DNA of 8,278 nt, taken from NCBI GenBank assembly GCA_036782755.1, contig DAIPYL010000059.1, positions 1 to 8,278 of the forward strand, in the 5' to 3' direction. Numbering within the stretch: position 1 is the stretch's first letter; each line of letters begins with the position of its first letter. A program made the position numbers and the translations under genes. The notes beneath the pieces were generated by a model. It did no database searches. It saw only the letters and a list, made by a program, of their open reading frames with translations, and was not told the origin of the DNA. This DNA is from Jeotgalicoccus sp036782755 (GTDB lineage: Bacteria > Bacillota > Bacilli > Staphylococcales > Salinicoccaceae). Shown here in pieces: positions 1 to 7,019 of the stretch.

Positions 1-1302
1 GTTAATGACCCGGCTGTTGCATCACAAGTTGCGTTCCTTTACGAAATGATCGAAGAAGTTGAAGTAGTTGGAGATTACGAAGTTAACTTACATACAGAAT
101 ATGCCTTCGCTCCATTACCTGCACACTTATCACATAACGCAGGCGGAATTATGAGTAAGGATTTAATCGACAGAGACTACCAGGCTGCACTTGATGAGGC
201 CGGCAGTGATGTCACTTTAGAAGAATACTATGAACTTCGTGAAGAAGGCGGAGATGAGTTCCAGGCTGTTGCTGATGAAATCAGTGAACATATCGGTTCA
301 GTAACCGGTGCTGAAACAGATGGTACCAACCACCTGCAGCTTGCTGACCGTTCACCGGGTGACTCGGTAACATTAAGCAAATTCGAAGATTTCCAAAACG
401 GAGAACGAGAATTTGATGAAGTTATTTTCAGAGTTATTCCGGAAACACAGGCGCGTTTAGCTGAACTTGATACCGGCGGTATTGATATTGCCAACGAAAT
501 CGATACAGCAAGTGCAGAGCGTATTCAAAATGGTGACGCGACTGAGTTAATCGAAAGTGAATCAGTCCGTATGAACTATTTAGGATTTAATATGGAGAAA
601 GAACCATTCGATGATCCGTTAGTACGTCAGGCAATTGCACATGCAGTTGATCGTGACGAAATTATTAACGGTGTGTATGACGGTTACGGAATTACAGCAC
701 AAAGCCCGCTGGCTCCGGATGTATGGGGTTATGATGAAGAACTTGAAAGCATCGACGTTGACGTTGAGCGTGCTAAAGAACTGTTAAGCGAATCAAGCCA
801 GCCGGACGGCTTCACTACAACATTATGGGTGAACGACGATGCGGCTATTGTAGACTCGGCTGTATATATTCAGAACGCACTAAGCGAAATTGGAATTACT
901 GTTGAAATTCAGCAGTCTGAGTGGGGTGCATTCCTTGATCAGACAGCTAACGGAGAACACGATATGTTTATCCTTGGATGGACAACAGTAACAGCTGATG
1001 CGGACTACGGTCTGTATGCATTATTCCACTCGAAGAACTTTGGTGCACCGGGTAACCGTTCATTCTATGAGAACGAAGAAGTCGATGCATTACTGGACGA
1101 AGGACGCACAAATCCGGATGAAGCAGGACGTCAGGAAGCGTACAGTGAAGTACAGCAGATTCTGATTGACGATTCACCGGCAGTCTATCTTAACCATACA
1201 AGCTTCCTGCTTGGTGTGAATACAGACGGCGTTAACAATATCGGTCTTGACCCTGTTGGGAATATCAGACTTGAGAACGCTACATTTAACTCAGAAGAAT
1301 AA
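1..1302 (+). CDS. ABC transporter substrate-binding protein, family 5 (peptide/glutathione type), 5'-truncated
   Basis: The reading frame is open from the first base, so the start and the lipoprotein signal lie upstream of the window; 433 residues remain, and full-length relatives run to roughly 500-600. It should be an extracytoplasmic lipoprotein that captures di- or oligopeptides, or glutathione, for an ABC importer. Seen in the sequence: the family pattern FRVIPETQARLAEL (about residues 143-156), NYLGFN (192-197), PFDDPLVRQAIAHAVDRDEI (202-221), SPLAP, and a C-terminal GW..-LFHS block (326-344). The usual GTGPF-like motif before the strand SPGDSVTL is replaced by GTNHL (108-112), preceded by a very acidic segment (about 57-105). 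Glutathione-type binding proteins of Bacillales resemble this most as I recall them, but the ligand is not proven. No permease or ATPase gene follows: a terminator comes directly after the stop, so any partners must lie upstream. Confidence 0.9.
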   Translation, partial: VNDPAVASQVAFLYEMIEEVEVVGDYEVNLHTEYAFAPLPAHLSHNAGGIMSKDLIDRDYQAALDEAGSDVTLEEYYELREEGGDEFQAVADEISEHIGSVTGAETDGTNHLQLADRSPGDSVTLSKFEDFQNGEREFDEVIFRVIPETQARLAELDTGGIDIANEIDTASAERIQNGDATELIESESVRMNYLGFNMEKEPFDDPLVRQAIAHAVDRDEIINGVYDGYGITAQSPLAPDVWGYDEELESIDVDVERAKELLSESSQPDGFTTTLWVNDDAAIVDSAVYIQNALSEIGITVEIQQSEWGAFLDQTANGEHDMFILGWTTVTADADYGLYALFHSKNFGAPGNRSFYENEEVDALLDEGRTNPDEAGRQEAYSEVQQILIDDSPAVYLNHTSFLLGVNTDGVNNIGLDPVGNIRLENATFNSEE

Positions 1303-1312
1303 GATTAACAGC

Positions 1313-1357
1313 AGCATCCGGGCGGGGGTTATCCTCTGTCCGGGTGTTTTATCTTTT
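1313..1357 (+). terminator. Rho-independent terminator after the binding-protein gene
   Basis: A 14-bp stem is formed by CATCCGGGCGGGGG (1315-1328) and CCTCTGTCCGGGTG (1333-1346), with a few G-U pairs and a TTAT loop. It is followed by TTTTATCTTTT. It starts about 12 bases after the stop codon and isolates this gene from the next transcription unit. Confidence 0.9.
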
Positions 1358-1393
1358 AGAGAATCAGGAGCTTTTTTAAGGAAAACGTATTCA

Positions 1394-1445
1394 CTTACTT
1401 TCTGAAACTTATCAGCTAGTATTAAGTAAGACGAGATAGTATAAT
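1394..1445 (+). promoter_or_regulatory. Promoter of the AbgT-family gene with an inverted repeat
   Basis: A perfect TATAAT -10 box lies at 1440-1445. No good -35 hexamer is found at 16-18 bp spacing (TAGTAT at 1417-1422 is poor), which suggests activator dependence or a weak promoter. Transcription would begin near 1452, giving a leader of about 25 bases. Upstream, CTTACTT (1394-1400) and AAGTAAG (1424-1430) form a perfect 7-bp inverted repeat enclosing a second one, CTGA (1402-1405) / TCAG (1412-1415). The repeat covers the -35 region and could be a regulator site; that role is inferred. Confidence 0.6.
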
Positions 1446-1477
1446 GAACAGCGATTATTATATTAGAGGAGATTACT

Positions 1478-3016
1478 ATGAATAACAGTTTGAAAGAAAA
1501 ACGTTCAGTTCTCGACTGGATTGAAATAACCGGAAACAAGCTTCCGCATCCGGTAACGATATTTTTAATTTTTACATTGCTGGTCATTTTAATTTCTCAC
1601 GTTTTATATCTGCTTGGTGTTAACGTCAGCTATGTTGGAATTAATCCCGAGTCGGGTGAACGTGAAGAATTAACAGTGCATGCAATCAGTCTGTTGACTG
1701 GTGACGGCATCAGATTTATGTTTACGAGTGTTGTTGAGAACTTTACGACATTCGTTGCACTTGGTCCTGTACTTGTTGCAATGATTGGTGTGGGTGTGGC
1801 AGAGAAGAGCGGCTACATCAGTGCGCTGATGACTAACGTTGTAACAAAAGCACCGCGAAAATTCGTCACACCGATTGTTGTGTTTATGGGTGTAATGTCA
1901 AACGTGGCAGCGAGTGTCGGCTATGTAGTGTTAGTGCCGCTTGGTGCGATTATATTCTTAGGCTTCCGCCGTCATCCGCTTGCAGGTCTTGCAGCAGCAT
2001 TCGCCGGTGTAGCAGGAGGGTATTCCGCCAACCTGTTAATCGGTACGAATGATCCGCTCCTGTCAGGTATTACGACAGAAGCGGCAGGTATTCTCGATGC
2101 AACTTATGTCGTACAGGCGACGGACAACTGGTTCTTCATGTTCGTATCGACGTTCCTTGTTGTCATACTGGGGACGTTGATTACAGATAAAATTGTAGAA
2201 CCCCGCCTGAAGAAATTTGATTTTGATTCAGAAGAAATCAGTGAGAACAAAGATTTAAACAAACAGGAAAAACGTGCTTTAAACTGGGCGAACATTTCTG
2301 TGATTGTTACAGTGCTTGGAATCTTAAGTCTTGTAGCATTCCCCGGGTCGCCGTTACGCGGTGAAGATGGCGGAATTGTCGGATCCCCATTTATCTCCAG
2401 TATTATTTTTATTATGATGCTGATTTTCCTCGTGCCGGGTCTTGTATACGGTGCAGTAAATAAAACGATTAAAAACGATAAAGATGCAGTGAAGTTAATG
2501 GATTCATCGTTATCAACGATGGCAGGATTTATCGTACTGATATTCTTCGCAGCGCAGTTCGTTGCACTGTTTAACTATTCGAACTTAGGAACGATTATTG
2601 CAGTTAACGGTGCGAGTTTACTTGAAAACTTAAATATCGGTGCCATGCCGGTACTTGTAGTGTTTATCTTTATTACAACACTGATTAACCTGGCAATTGC
2701 AGCTGACTCAGCAAAATGGGCAATTATGGCGCCGATTTTTGTGCCGATGTTTATGCAGCTTGGTATTGCACCGGAAGTCACACAGGTGGCCTACAGAATC
2801 GGTGACTCATCGACGAATATTATTTCGCCGCTGATGCCGTTCTTTCCGCTGATTGTGGCTTTTGCCCAGCGCTACGGTAAAGAAAATGGTATCGGTACAG
2901 TCATTTCATTGATGCTGCCTTATTCTGTAGTGTTCCTGATTACATGGATGATTATGTTTGTTATCTGGATGATGCTTGGCATACCGGTAGGTCCGGGCAC
3001 AAACCTTTCATATTAA
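1478..3016 (+). CDS. abgT: AbgT-family transporter (p-aminobenzoyl-glutamate / antimetabolite transporter family)
   Basis: A 512-residue integral membrane protein, matching the usual 490-525 of the family. The ATG is preceded by AGAGGAG (1465-1471) at 6-bp spacing. Members include E. coli AbgT, which takes up p-aminobenzoyl-glutamate, and the proton-driven sulfonamide exporters MtrF and YdaH. Residues reported as important in MtrF (D193, S417, W420, P438, R446, D449, P457) appear to have counterparts here: D192 in GTNDPLLSGIT, then S411, W414, P432, R440, D443 and P451. The last six sit at one constant offset, within the block from ADSAKWAIMAP to GDSSTNIISPLMP. Hydrophobic segments fill the chain, with a charged cytoplasmic loop at about 240-268. 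No abgA/abgB-like hydrolase gene is adjacent, so uptake of folate breakdown product and drug export are both possible. The symbol is a family-level assignment; direction and substrate are unknown. It is probably monocistronic, lying between its own promoter and terminator. Confidence 0.93.
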   Translation: MNNSLKEKRSVLDWIEITGNKLPHPVTIFLIFTLLVILISHVLYLLGVNVSYVGINPESGEREELTVHAISLLTGDGIRFMFTSVVENFTTFVALGPVLVAMIGVGVAEKSGYISALMTNVVTKAPRKFVTPIVVFMGVMSNVAASVGYVVLVPLGAIIFLGFRRHPLAGLAAAFAGVAGGYSANLLIGTNDPLLSGITTEAAGILDATYVVQATDNWFFMFVSTFLVVILGTLITDKIVEPRLKKFDFDSEEISENKDLNKQEKRALNWANISVIVTVLGILSLVAFPGSPLRGEDGGIVGSPFISSIIFIMMLIFLVPGLVYGAVNKTIKNDKDAVKLMDSSLSTMAGFIVLIFFAAQFVALFNYSNLGTIIAVNGASLLENLNIGAMPVLVVFIFITTLINLAIAADSAKWAIMAPIFVPMFMQLGIAPEVTQVAYRIGDSSTNIISPLMPFFPLIVAFAQRYGKENGIGTVISLMLPYSVVFLITWMIMFVIWMMLGIPVGPGTNLSY

Positions 3017-3025
3017 AAGTATTAC

Positions 3026-3051
3026 AGCCGCAGATTATCTGCGGTTTTTTT
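3026..3051 (+). terminator. Rho-independent terminator after the AbgT-family gene
   Basis: The arms CCGCAGA (3028-3034) and TCTGCGG (3038-3044) enclose a TTA loop and are followed directly by seven T (3045-3051). The hairpin starts about 11 bases after the stop codon. Confidence 0.93.
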
Positions 3052-3083
3052 GTTTGTGAAGGGGGTGGGGGCGGTGTGTATCG

Positions 3084-3114
3084 GGGTTCATATGAGCGTC
3101 TGTCATACGAACCC
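3084..3114. repeat. Palindromic repeat unit, left of the gap
   Basis: The arms GGGTTCATATGA (3084-3095) and TCATACGAACCC (3103-3114) are complementary at 11 of 12 positions, with GCGTCTG as a 7-base loop. The right part, 3096-3116, recurs on the far side of the N run at 3217-3237 with one base changed (C at 3108, T at 3229). No U-tract follows, so it is not a typical terminator. It looks like one unit of an intergenic repeat family. Confidence 0.8.
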
Positions 3115-3116
3115 GG

Positions 3117-3216
3117 NNNNNNNNNNNNNNNNNNNNNNNNNNNNNNNNNNNNNNNNNNNNNNNNNNNNNNNNNNNNNNNNNNNNNNNNNNNNNNNNNNNN
3201 NNNNNNNNNNNNNNNN
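3117..3216. other. Assembly gap (100 N)
   Basis: Exactly 100 N in a row, the conventional placeholder for a scaffold join of unknown length. The same 21-bp repeat segment flanks it on both sides, so the join was probably made across a repeat that short reads could not resolve. The true length and content are unknown; reading frames crossing it are meaningless. Confidence 0.95.
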
Positions 3217-3237
3217 GCGTCTGTCATATGAACCCGG
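3217..3237. repeat. Second copy of the repeat segment, right of the gap
   Basis: Bases 3217-3237 match 3096-3116 at 20 of 21 positions, starting GCGTCTGTCATA. This copy carries the sequence that would pair perfectly with a GGGTTCATATGA arm. Its own left arm falls inside the N run, so the palindrome probably repeats at least twice here. A shorter palindrome of the same layout, GCATGA-N7-TCATGC, follows at 3252-3270. Confidence 0.85.
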
Positions 3238-3323
3238 GCGTTATAGAATCCGCATGAACTCCACTCATGCCAATCCGGGCTTTATCTTCTCTAACAAATT
3301 CCTTTTTTCATACTTCAGAATTA

Positions 3324-3351
3324 TTTCAATTTCCGAAATATATGGTAAAAT
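3324..3351 (+). promoter_or_regulatory. Promoter of the ABC exporter operon
   Basis: An extended -10 element, TGG followed by TAAAAT (3346-3351), lies 16 bp after a weak -35 candidate TTTCAA (3324-3329). Transcription would start near 3358, leaving a leader of about 36 bases. An 11-bp palindrome, ATTTC-C-GAAAT (3329-3339), sits between the two boxes and could bind a repressor; that is inference. The leader has no room for an upstream attenuator peptide of the bmrB type known for the B. subtilis relative. The rest of 3238-3320 shows no gene. Confidence 0.6.
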
Positions 3352-3393
3352 TCAAGGTGAAACAGAGGTATCGAATCAAGGGGGAGTAAACGC

Positions 3394-5178
3394 ATGCGGG
3401 TATTTAAAAATTTGGGGTGGTTTTTTAAGCTCGAAAAGAAAAGTTACATTTTAGGGTTGCTCATGCTGATCCTCGTTGCCCTGATGGAGCTCATACCGCC
3501 GCAGGTTATCGGCCGGGTCATCGACAGGATTACGATGGAAACTTTAACATCGAATACACTCGTGTTATTCGGTGTGCTGCTGCTTTTTACAGCAATTTTA
3601 ACTTACATCTTCAGGTTTTTCTGGCGCATTATGATTTTCGGTGCGTCCAACAGACTTAGCCGGACGCTTCGGGAACGTTTGTTTAAAAAATATTCGTCGA
3701 TGTCGCCGGCATTTTTCGGCAAGCGCCGTACAGGGGATTTAATGGCGCACGCGACGAATGATATTAACGCGGTCCAGATGACAGCGGGTGCAGGTATTTT
3801 GACGATTGCCGACTCGGTTATTACCGGCGGAGCAGTTCTCGTAACGATGGCGCTGACAGTCAGTCCGAAACTGACATTAATTGCAATGATTCCGCTGCCT
3901 TTCATGGTGATTTTAACGAGCTGGTACGGGTCGATTTTAAGCCGTCTGTTCCGCGTGGCTCAGGCAGCATTCAGTTCTTTAAACGATAAAACCCAAGAAT
4001 CCATTGCGGGTATCAAAGTAACGAAAACATTCGGTTACGAAGAAGAAGATTTAAAAGATTTCACGAATTTATCGGATGATGTTGTAAAGAAAAACTTAAA
4101 AGTGGCGAAGATTGATGCGCTGTTTGATCCGACAATTACAGCGATTATTGCAATCAGCTATTTTCTGTCGATTTTCTTCGGTGCACGCATGGTTGTGGCT
4201 GACGAAATTACGCTCGGCCAGCTTGTAACATTCACTACATATCTCGGCATGATGGTCTGGCCGCTCCTTGCGCTCGGATGGTTCTTTAATTTAATCGAGC
4301 GGGGCAAGGCGTCGTACGACCGGATTGAAGAAATAATGAATACTGAGAGTGATATCGGCAATACAGTGAACACTGATAATATACCGTCAGGTGACATAAC
4401 GTTTAATGTATCTGAATTTGTGTTTCCGGGTGAAGAGGAAGTGTCGCTTAGAGATATTCATTTCACCTTGAAAGAAGGCGAAACACTTGGGATAGTCGGG
4501 CGCACCGGTTCCGGCAAAAGTTCGATTATCAGGCTGCTCCTCCGCGAGTTTGATACGGAAGGCGCAAACACTATTAATATTAACGGAACTGACATTAAGC
4601 AGTACGACATTAAAAAACTTCGTCAATTATTCGGTTATGTGCCGCAGGATAACTTTCTGTTTTCAACGACAATCAGAAATAATATCGCCTTTACGAATCC
4701 GCTCAGCAGTAATGAGTCTGTGCACCGTGCTGCAGACTTAAGTTACATTCACCATGATATTGAGAGTTTCCCGGAAGGCTACGAAACAGTCGTCGGGGAG
4801 CGCGGTGTGTCATTATCAGGCGGACAAAAACAGCGTATTTCGATTGCCCGTGCTTTAATACAGACACCTGAGATTCTTATCCTCGATGATTCGCTGTCGG
4901 CAGTCGATGCTGAAACAGAGACAGCAATTTTACGAAACATCGAACAGCACAGAGCAGGTAAAACAAATATTATTACTGCTCACAGAATGAGTGCGGTCAG
5001 AAATGCTGATTTAATACTTGTTATGGAAGACGGCCGCATTGTTGAGCGCGGTACACACGATTCACTCACTGAAGCACGCGGCTGGTACTACGAGACATTT
5101 AAAGCACAGTCTCTGCGCCGGAACCTGACGAAAGAACTGGATGAAACGCTGGAAGGGGGTGCGGGTAATGACAACTGA
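3394..5178 (+). CDS. yheI: Heterodimeric ABC exporter half-transporter, YheI/BmrC-like (carries the degenerate-site Walker B)
   Basis: 594 residues, the normal length of a TMD-NBD half-transporter of the multidrug exporter class. The ATG follows AAGGGGGAG (3378-3386) at 7-bp spacing. The membrane domain spans about residues 15-305, and the N-terminus (LGWFFK, then MELIPPQVIGRVID) resembles B. subtilis YheI/BmrC. The nucleotide-binding domain shows A-loop F344, Walker A GRTGSGKS (369-376), Q418, signature LSGGQ (474-478), Walker B LILDD (495-499), D-loop SAVD (502-505) and H530. The residue after the Walker B Asp is Asp499 instead of the catalytic Glu, the hallmark of the partner contributing the degenerate ATP site. 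It overlaps the next gene, which encodes the complementary half. The expected role is ATP-driven export of drugs or lipids from the inner leaflet; the substrate is unknown. The orthology call is from memory of the family, not a search. Confidence 0.93.
   Translation: MRVFKNLGWFFKLEKKSYILGLLMLILVALMELIPPQVIGRVIDRITMETLTSNTLVLFGVLLLFTAILTYIFRFFWRIMIFGASNRLSRTLRERLFKKYSSMSPAFFGKRRTGDLMAHATNDINAVQMTAGAGILTIADSVITGGAVLVTMALTVSPKLTLIAMIPLPFMVILTSWYGSILSRLFRVAQAAFSSLNDKTQESIAGIKVTKTFGYEEEDLKDFTNLSDDVVKKNLKVAKIDALFDPTITAIIAISYFLSIFFGARMVVADEITLGQLVTFTTYLGMMVWPLLALGWFFNLIERGKASYDRIEEIMNTESDIGNTVNTDNIPSGDITFNVSEFVFPGEEEVSLRDIHFTLKEGETLGIVGRTGSGKSSIIRLLLREFDTEGANTININGTDIKQYDIKKLRQLFGYVPQDNFLFSTTIRNNIAFTNPLSSNESVHRAADLSYIHHDIESFPEGYETVVGERGVSLSGGQKQRISIARALIQTPEILILDDSLSAVDAETETAILRNIEQHRAGKTNIITAHRMSAVRNADLILVMEDGRIVERGTHDSLTEARGWYYETFKAQSLRRNLTKELDETLEGGAGNDN
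5151..5170 (+). promoter_or_regulatory. Ribosome binding site that fixes the start of the second exporter gene
   Basis: GGAAGGGGG (5151-5159) lies 8 bases before the ATG at 5168. An in-frame ATG at 5141 has no comparable site, so 5168 is preferred. The site lies inside the end of the upstream gene, so translation of the two is probably coupled. Confidence 0.85.
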
Positions 5179-6940
5179 CGTTATTAACTTAACGCTGAAA
5201 GACCAGCTCCGCGTACTTGGACGGCTGATGAAATATACACTGCCGTTTAAAGGACTTCTTGCGCTCGCGTTCAGCATGCTCATTATTTCGACAGTAATGG
5301 GAGTTATGACGCCGTATCTGGTCATGATTTTTATCGATAATTACTTAACACCGTCTGTTTTCCCGGAAGAAGAAATTATGTGGCTGATTATCGGGTTTAT
5401 TACCGTGAACGTGCTCGCGGTCGTAACGACGTACTGGCAGATCTACCTGCTGCAGCGGCTGGCATTTAAAGTGATTCAGCAGCTGCGCATCGATGCATTC
5501 CGTAAAATCGGTACGCTCGGCATGACGTATTTTGATAAAGTACCGTCGGGCAGTGTGGTGTCACGCCTGACAAATGACACTCAGGCAATTGTGGATATGT
5601 TTACATCAGTGCTCGGAACGTTCCTAATGGCGGTATTTATGGTAATTTCAAGTTTTGTCATGATGTTTATACTGGATGTAAAACTGGCGTTTATCGCGCT
5701 GATATTTATGCCGGTAATCGTTATAATCCTGCTCGTATACCGCAAATATTCAGCACGCTATTTCTCGCATGCACGCAGTCTGTTAAGCGATATGAACGCT
5801 AAGCTTTCTGAGTCAATCGAAGGGATGAAGATTATTCAGGTCTTCAACCAGGAAAGAAGACTGCAGCGCGAATTTGAAGTCATTAATGAAGAGCATTACC
5901 AGTACAATATGCGCACGATAAAACTCGACGGACTGCTCTTAAGACCGGCAATTGATATGATTTACATTCTGTCGATTATTGTGATCTTAAGCTATTTTGG
6001 TATTTTGAGTTTTGAAACAACTGTGACAGCAGGTGTCATTTTCGCATTCATTCAATATATGGAACGGTTCTTTGAACCGATTAACCAGGTCAGTCAGAAT
6101 TTAAATATTTTCCAGCAGGCACTCGTTGCGGCGAGCAGAGTATTCACGCTGCTTGACGATACAAGACATGAACCGGCTCAGCAGGACGAAAAAGAATATA
6201 AAATTACTGACGGCCGTGTGGAATTTAAAGATGTGACATTCAGCTATGACGGCAATGTCGACGTGCTGAAAAACATCAGTTTTGAAGTGCCGCCGGGCAC
6301 GACGACAGCTCTTGTGGGTCATACGGGTTCCGGCAAGAGTTCCATCATTAATCTTATGATGAGATTTTATGAATACGAAAGCGGTGAGATTTTAATCGAC
6401 GGGCATTCAATTAAAGAACTGCCAAAAGAAGAAATGAAAAAGAATATCGGTCTTGTGCTGCAGGATCCGTTTATCTTCTACGGTACGCTGACATCGAATA
6501 TTAAGCTGTATCACAGCACGATGACGTTTGAAATGGTGAAAAATGCAGCCCGGTTTGTCGGGGCAGACGGCTTCATTAATAAGCTTCCCAATCAGTTTGA
6601 ACAGAAAGTGGTGGAAAAAGGTGCGGATTTCTCAAGCGGGGAACGCCAGCTGCTGGCATTTGCCAGAACGATGGCAACAAATCCCAAAATACTGATACTC
6701 GATGAAGCGACAGCAAATATCGATTCATCGACAGAAGAAAAAATTCAGGAATCACTGATGAAGATGAGAAGCGGCCGAACGACACTTGCCATTGCCCACC
6801 GGCTGTCGACAATTCAGGATGCGGATGAAATTCTCGTACTGAACAAAGGTGAGATTGTTGAAAGAGGAACGCATGATGAATTGGTACAATTAAAGGGAAT
6901 TTACTATAAAATGTACCGTTTGCAGAACAGCAAACAATAA
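5168..6940 (+). CDS. yheH: Heterodimeric ABC exporter half-transporter, YheH/BmrD-like (carries the catalytic Glu)
   Basis: 590 residues from the preferred start, overlapping the upstream gene by 11 bp. The membrane domain covers about residues 25-325, with family patterns TYFDKVPSGSVVSRLTNDT (120-138) and a long helical stretch around ESIEGMKIIQVFNQE. The nucleotide-binding domain has A-loop Y360, Walker A GHTGSGKS (384-391), Q432, Walker B LILDE (508-513 region, D512, E513), D-loop ANID (516-519) and H544. Its signature is FSSGERQ (488-494), a departure from LSGGQ. In a head-to-tail dimer with the upstream protein, this protein's Walker A/B and Glu513 meet the intact LSGGQ of the partner (consensus site). 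Its own SSGER meets the Asp499 site (degenerate). This matches known heterodimeric exporters such as BmrC/BmrD, LmrC/LmrD and TM287/288. It is shorter than B. subtilis YheH as I recall it (about 670). Confidence 0.93.
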   Translation: MTTDVINLTLKDQLRVLGRLMKYTLPFKGLLALAFSMLIISTVMGVMTPYLVMIFIDNYLTPSVFPEEEIMWLIIGFITVNVLAVVTTYWQIYLLQRLAFKVIQQLRIDAFRKIGTLGMTYFDKVPSGSVVSRLTNDTQAIVDMFTSVLGTFLMAVFMVISSFVMMFILDVKLAFIALIFMPVIVIILLVYRKYSARYFSHARSLLSDMNAKLSESIEGMKIIQVFNQERRLQREFEVINEEHYQYNMRTIKLDGLLLRPAIDMIYILSIIVILSYFGILSFETTVTAGVIFAFIQYMERFFEPINQVSQNLNIFQQALVAASRVFTLLDDTRHEPAQQDEKEYKITDGRVEFKDVTFSYDGNVDVLKNISFEVPPGTTTALVGHTGSGKSSIINLMMRFYEYESGEILIDGHSIKELPKEEMKKNIGLVLQDPFIFYGTLTSNIKLYHSTMTFEMVKNAARFVGADGFINKLPNQFEQKVVEKGADFSSGERQLLAFARTMATNPKILILDEATANIDSSTEEKIQESLMKMRSGRTTLAIAHRLSTIQDADEILVLNKGEIVERGTHDELVQLKGIYYKMYRLQNSKQ

Positions 6941-6967
6941 TTTGTCATATTTAAAGAGCTTAACATA

Positions 6968-6996
6968 TTCATACCCCCTGTCAGATTTGATATACT
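6968..6996 (+). promoter_or_regulatory. Promoter of ccdA-ccdC
   Basis: TTCATA (6968-6973) and TATACT (6991-6996) are 17 bp apart, and the -10 box carries a TGA extension (6988-6990). Transcription would start near 7003, leaving only about 16 bases before the ccdA ATG. The boxes overlap an inverted repeat (6973-7012). Confidence 0.7.
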
Positions 6997-7018
6997 GAAT
7001 CTGAATGGGGGTTATTTT
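6973..7018 (+). terminator. Long imperfect hairpin: possible terminator of the exporter operon, overlapping the ccdA start region
   Basis: ACCCCC (6973-6978) pairs with GGGGGT (7007-7012), then a 2x2 internal loop, then TCAGATT (6981-6987) pairs with AATCTGA (6998-7004), around a 10-base loop. TTATTTT follows from 7012, so it can act as a terminator for transcripts coming from the exporter genes 33 bp upstream. Its right arm is the GGGGG ribosome binding site of ccdA, so in read-through RNA that site would be masked. Transcripts from the ccdA promoter lack the left arm. Confidence 0.65.
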
Positions 7019-7019
7019 A

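Noticed and set aside
1291..1587. 98-codon open frame on the - strand across the abgT promoter
   Set aside because: It runs through the terminator and promoter and into abgT on the other strand, with no recognisable protein pattern.
3084..3237. CRISPR array
   Set aside because: Only two repeat copies are visible, the repeat is a long palindrome, no spacers can be read because of the gap, and no cas genes are near.
2944..3454. Reading frames on both strands running through the N stretch
   Set aside because: They contain 34 unknown codons from an arbitrary 100-N placeholder. The SYE-like residues recurring on both strands come from the TCATATGA palindrome, not from a protein.
5141..5167. Earlier in-frame ATG for the second exporter gene
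   Set aside because: It has no ribosome binding site, whereas ATG 5168 has a strong one at ideal spacing.
7005..7019. Earlier in-frame ATG for ccdA
   Set aside because: It lies within the inverted repeat, about two bases from the predicted transcript start, and uses the GGGGG ribosome site as coding sequence.
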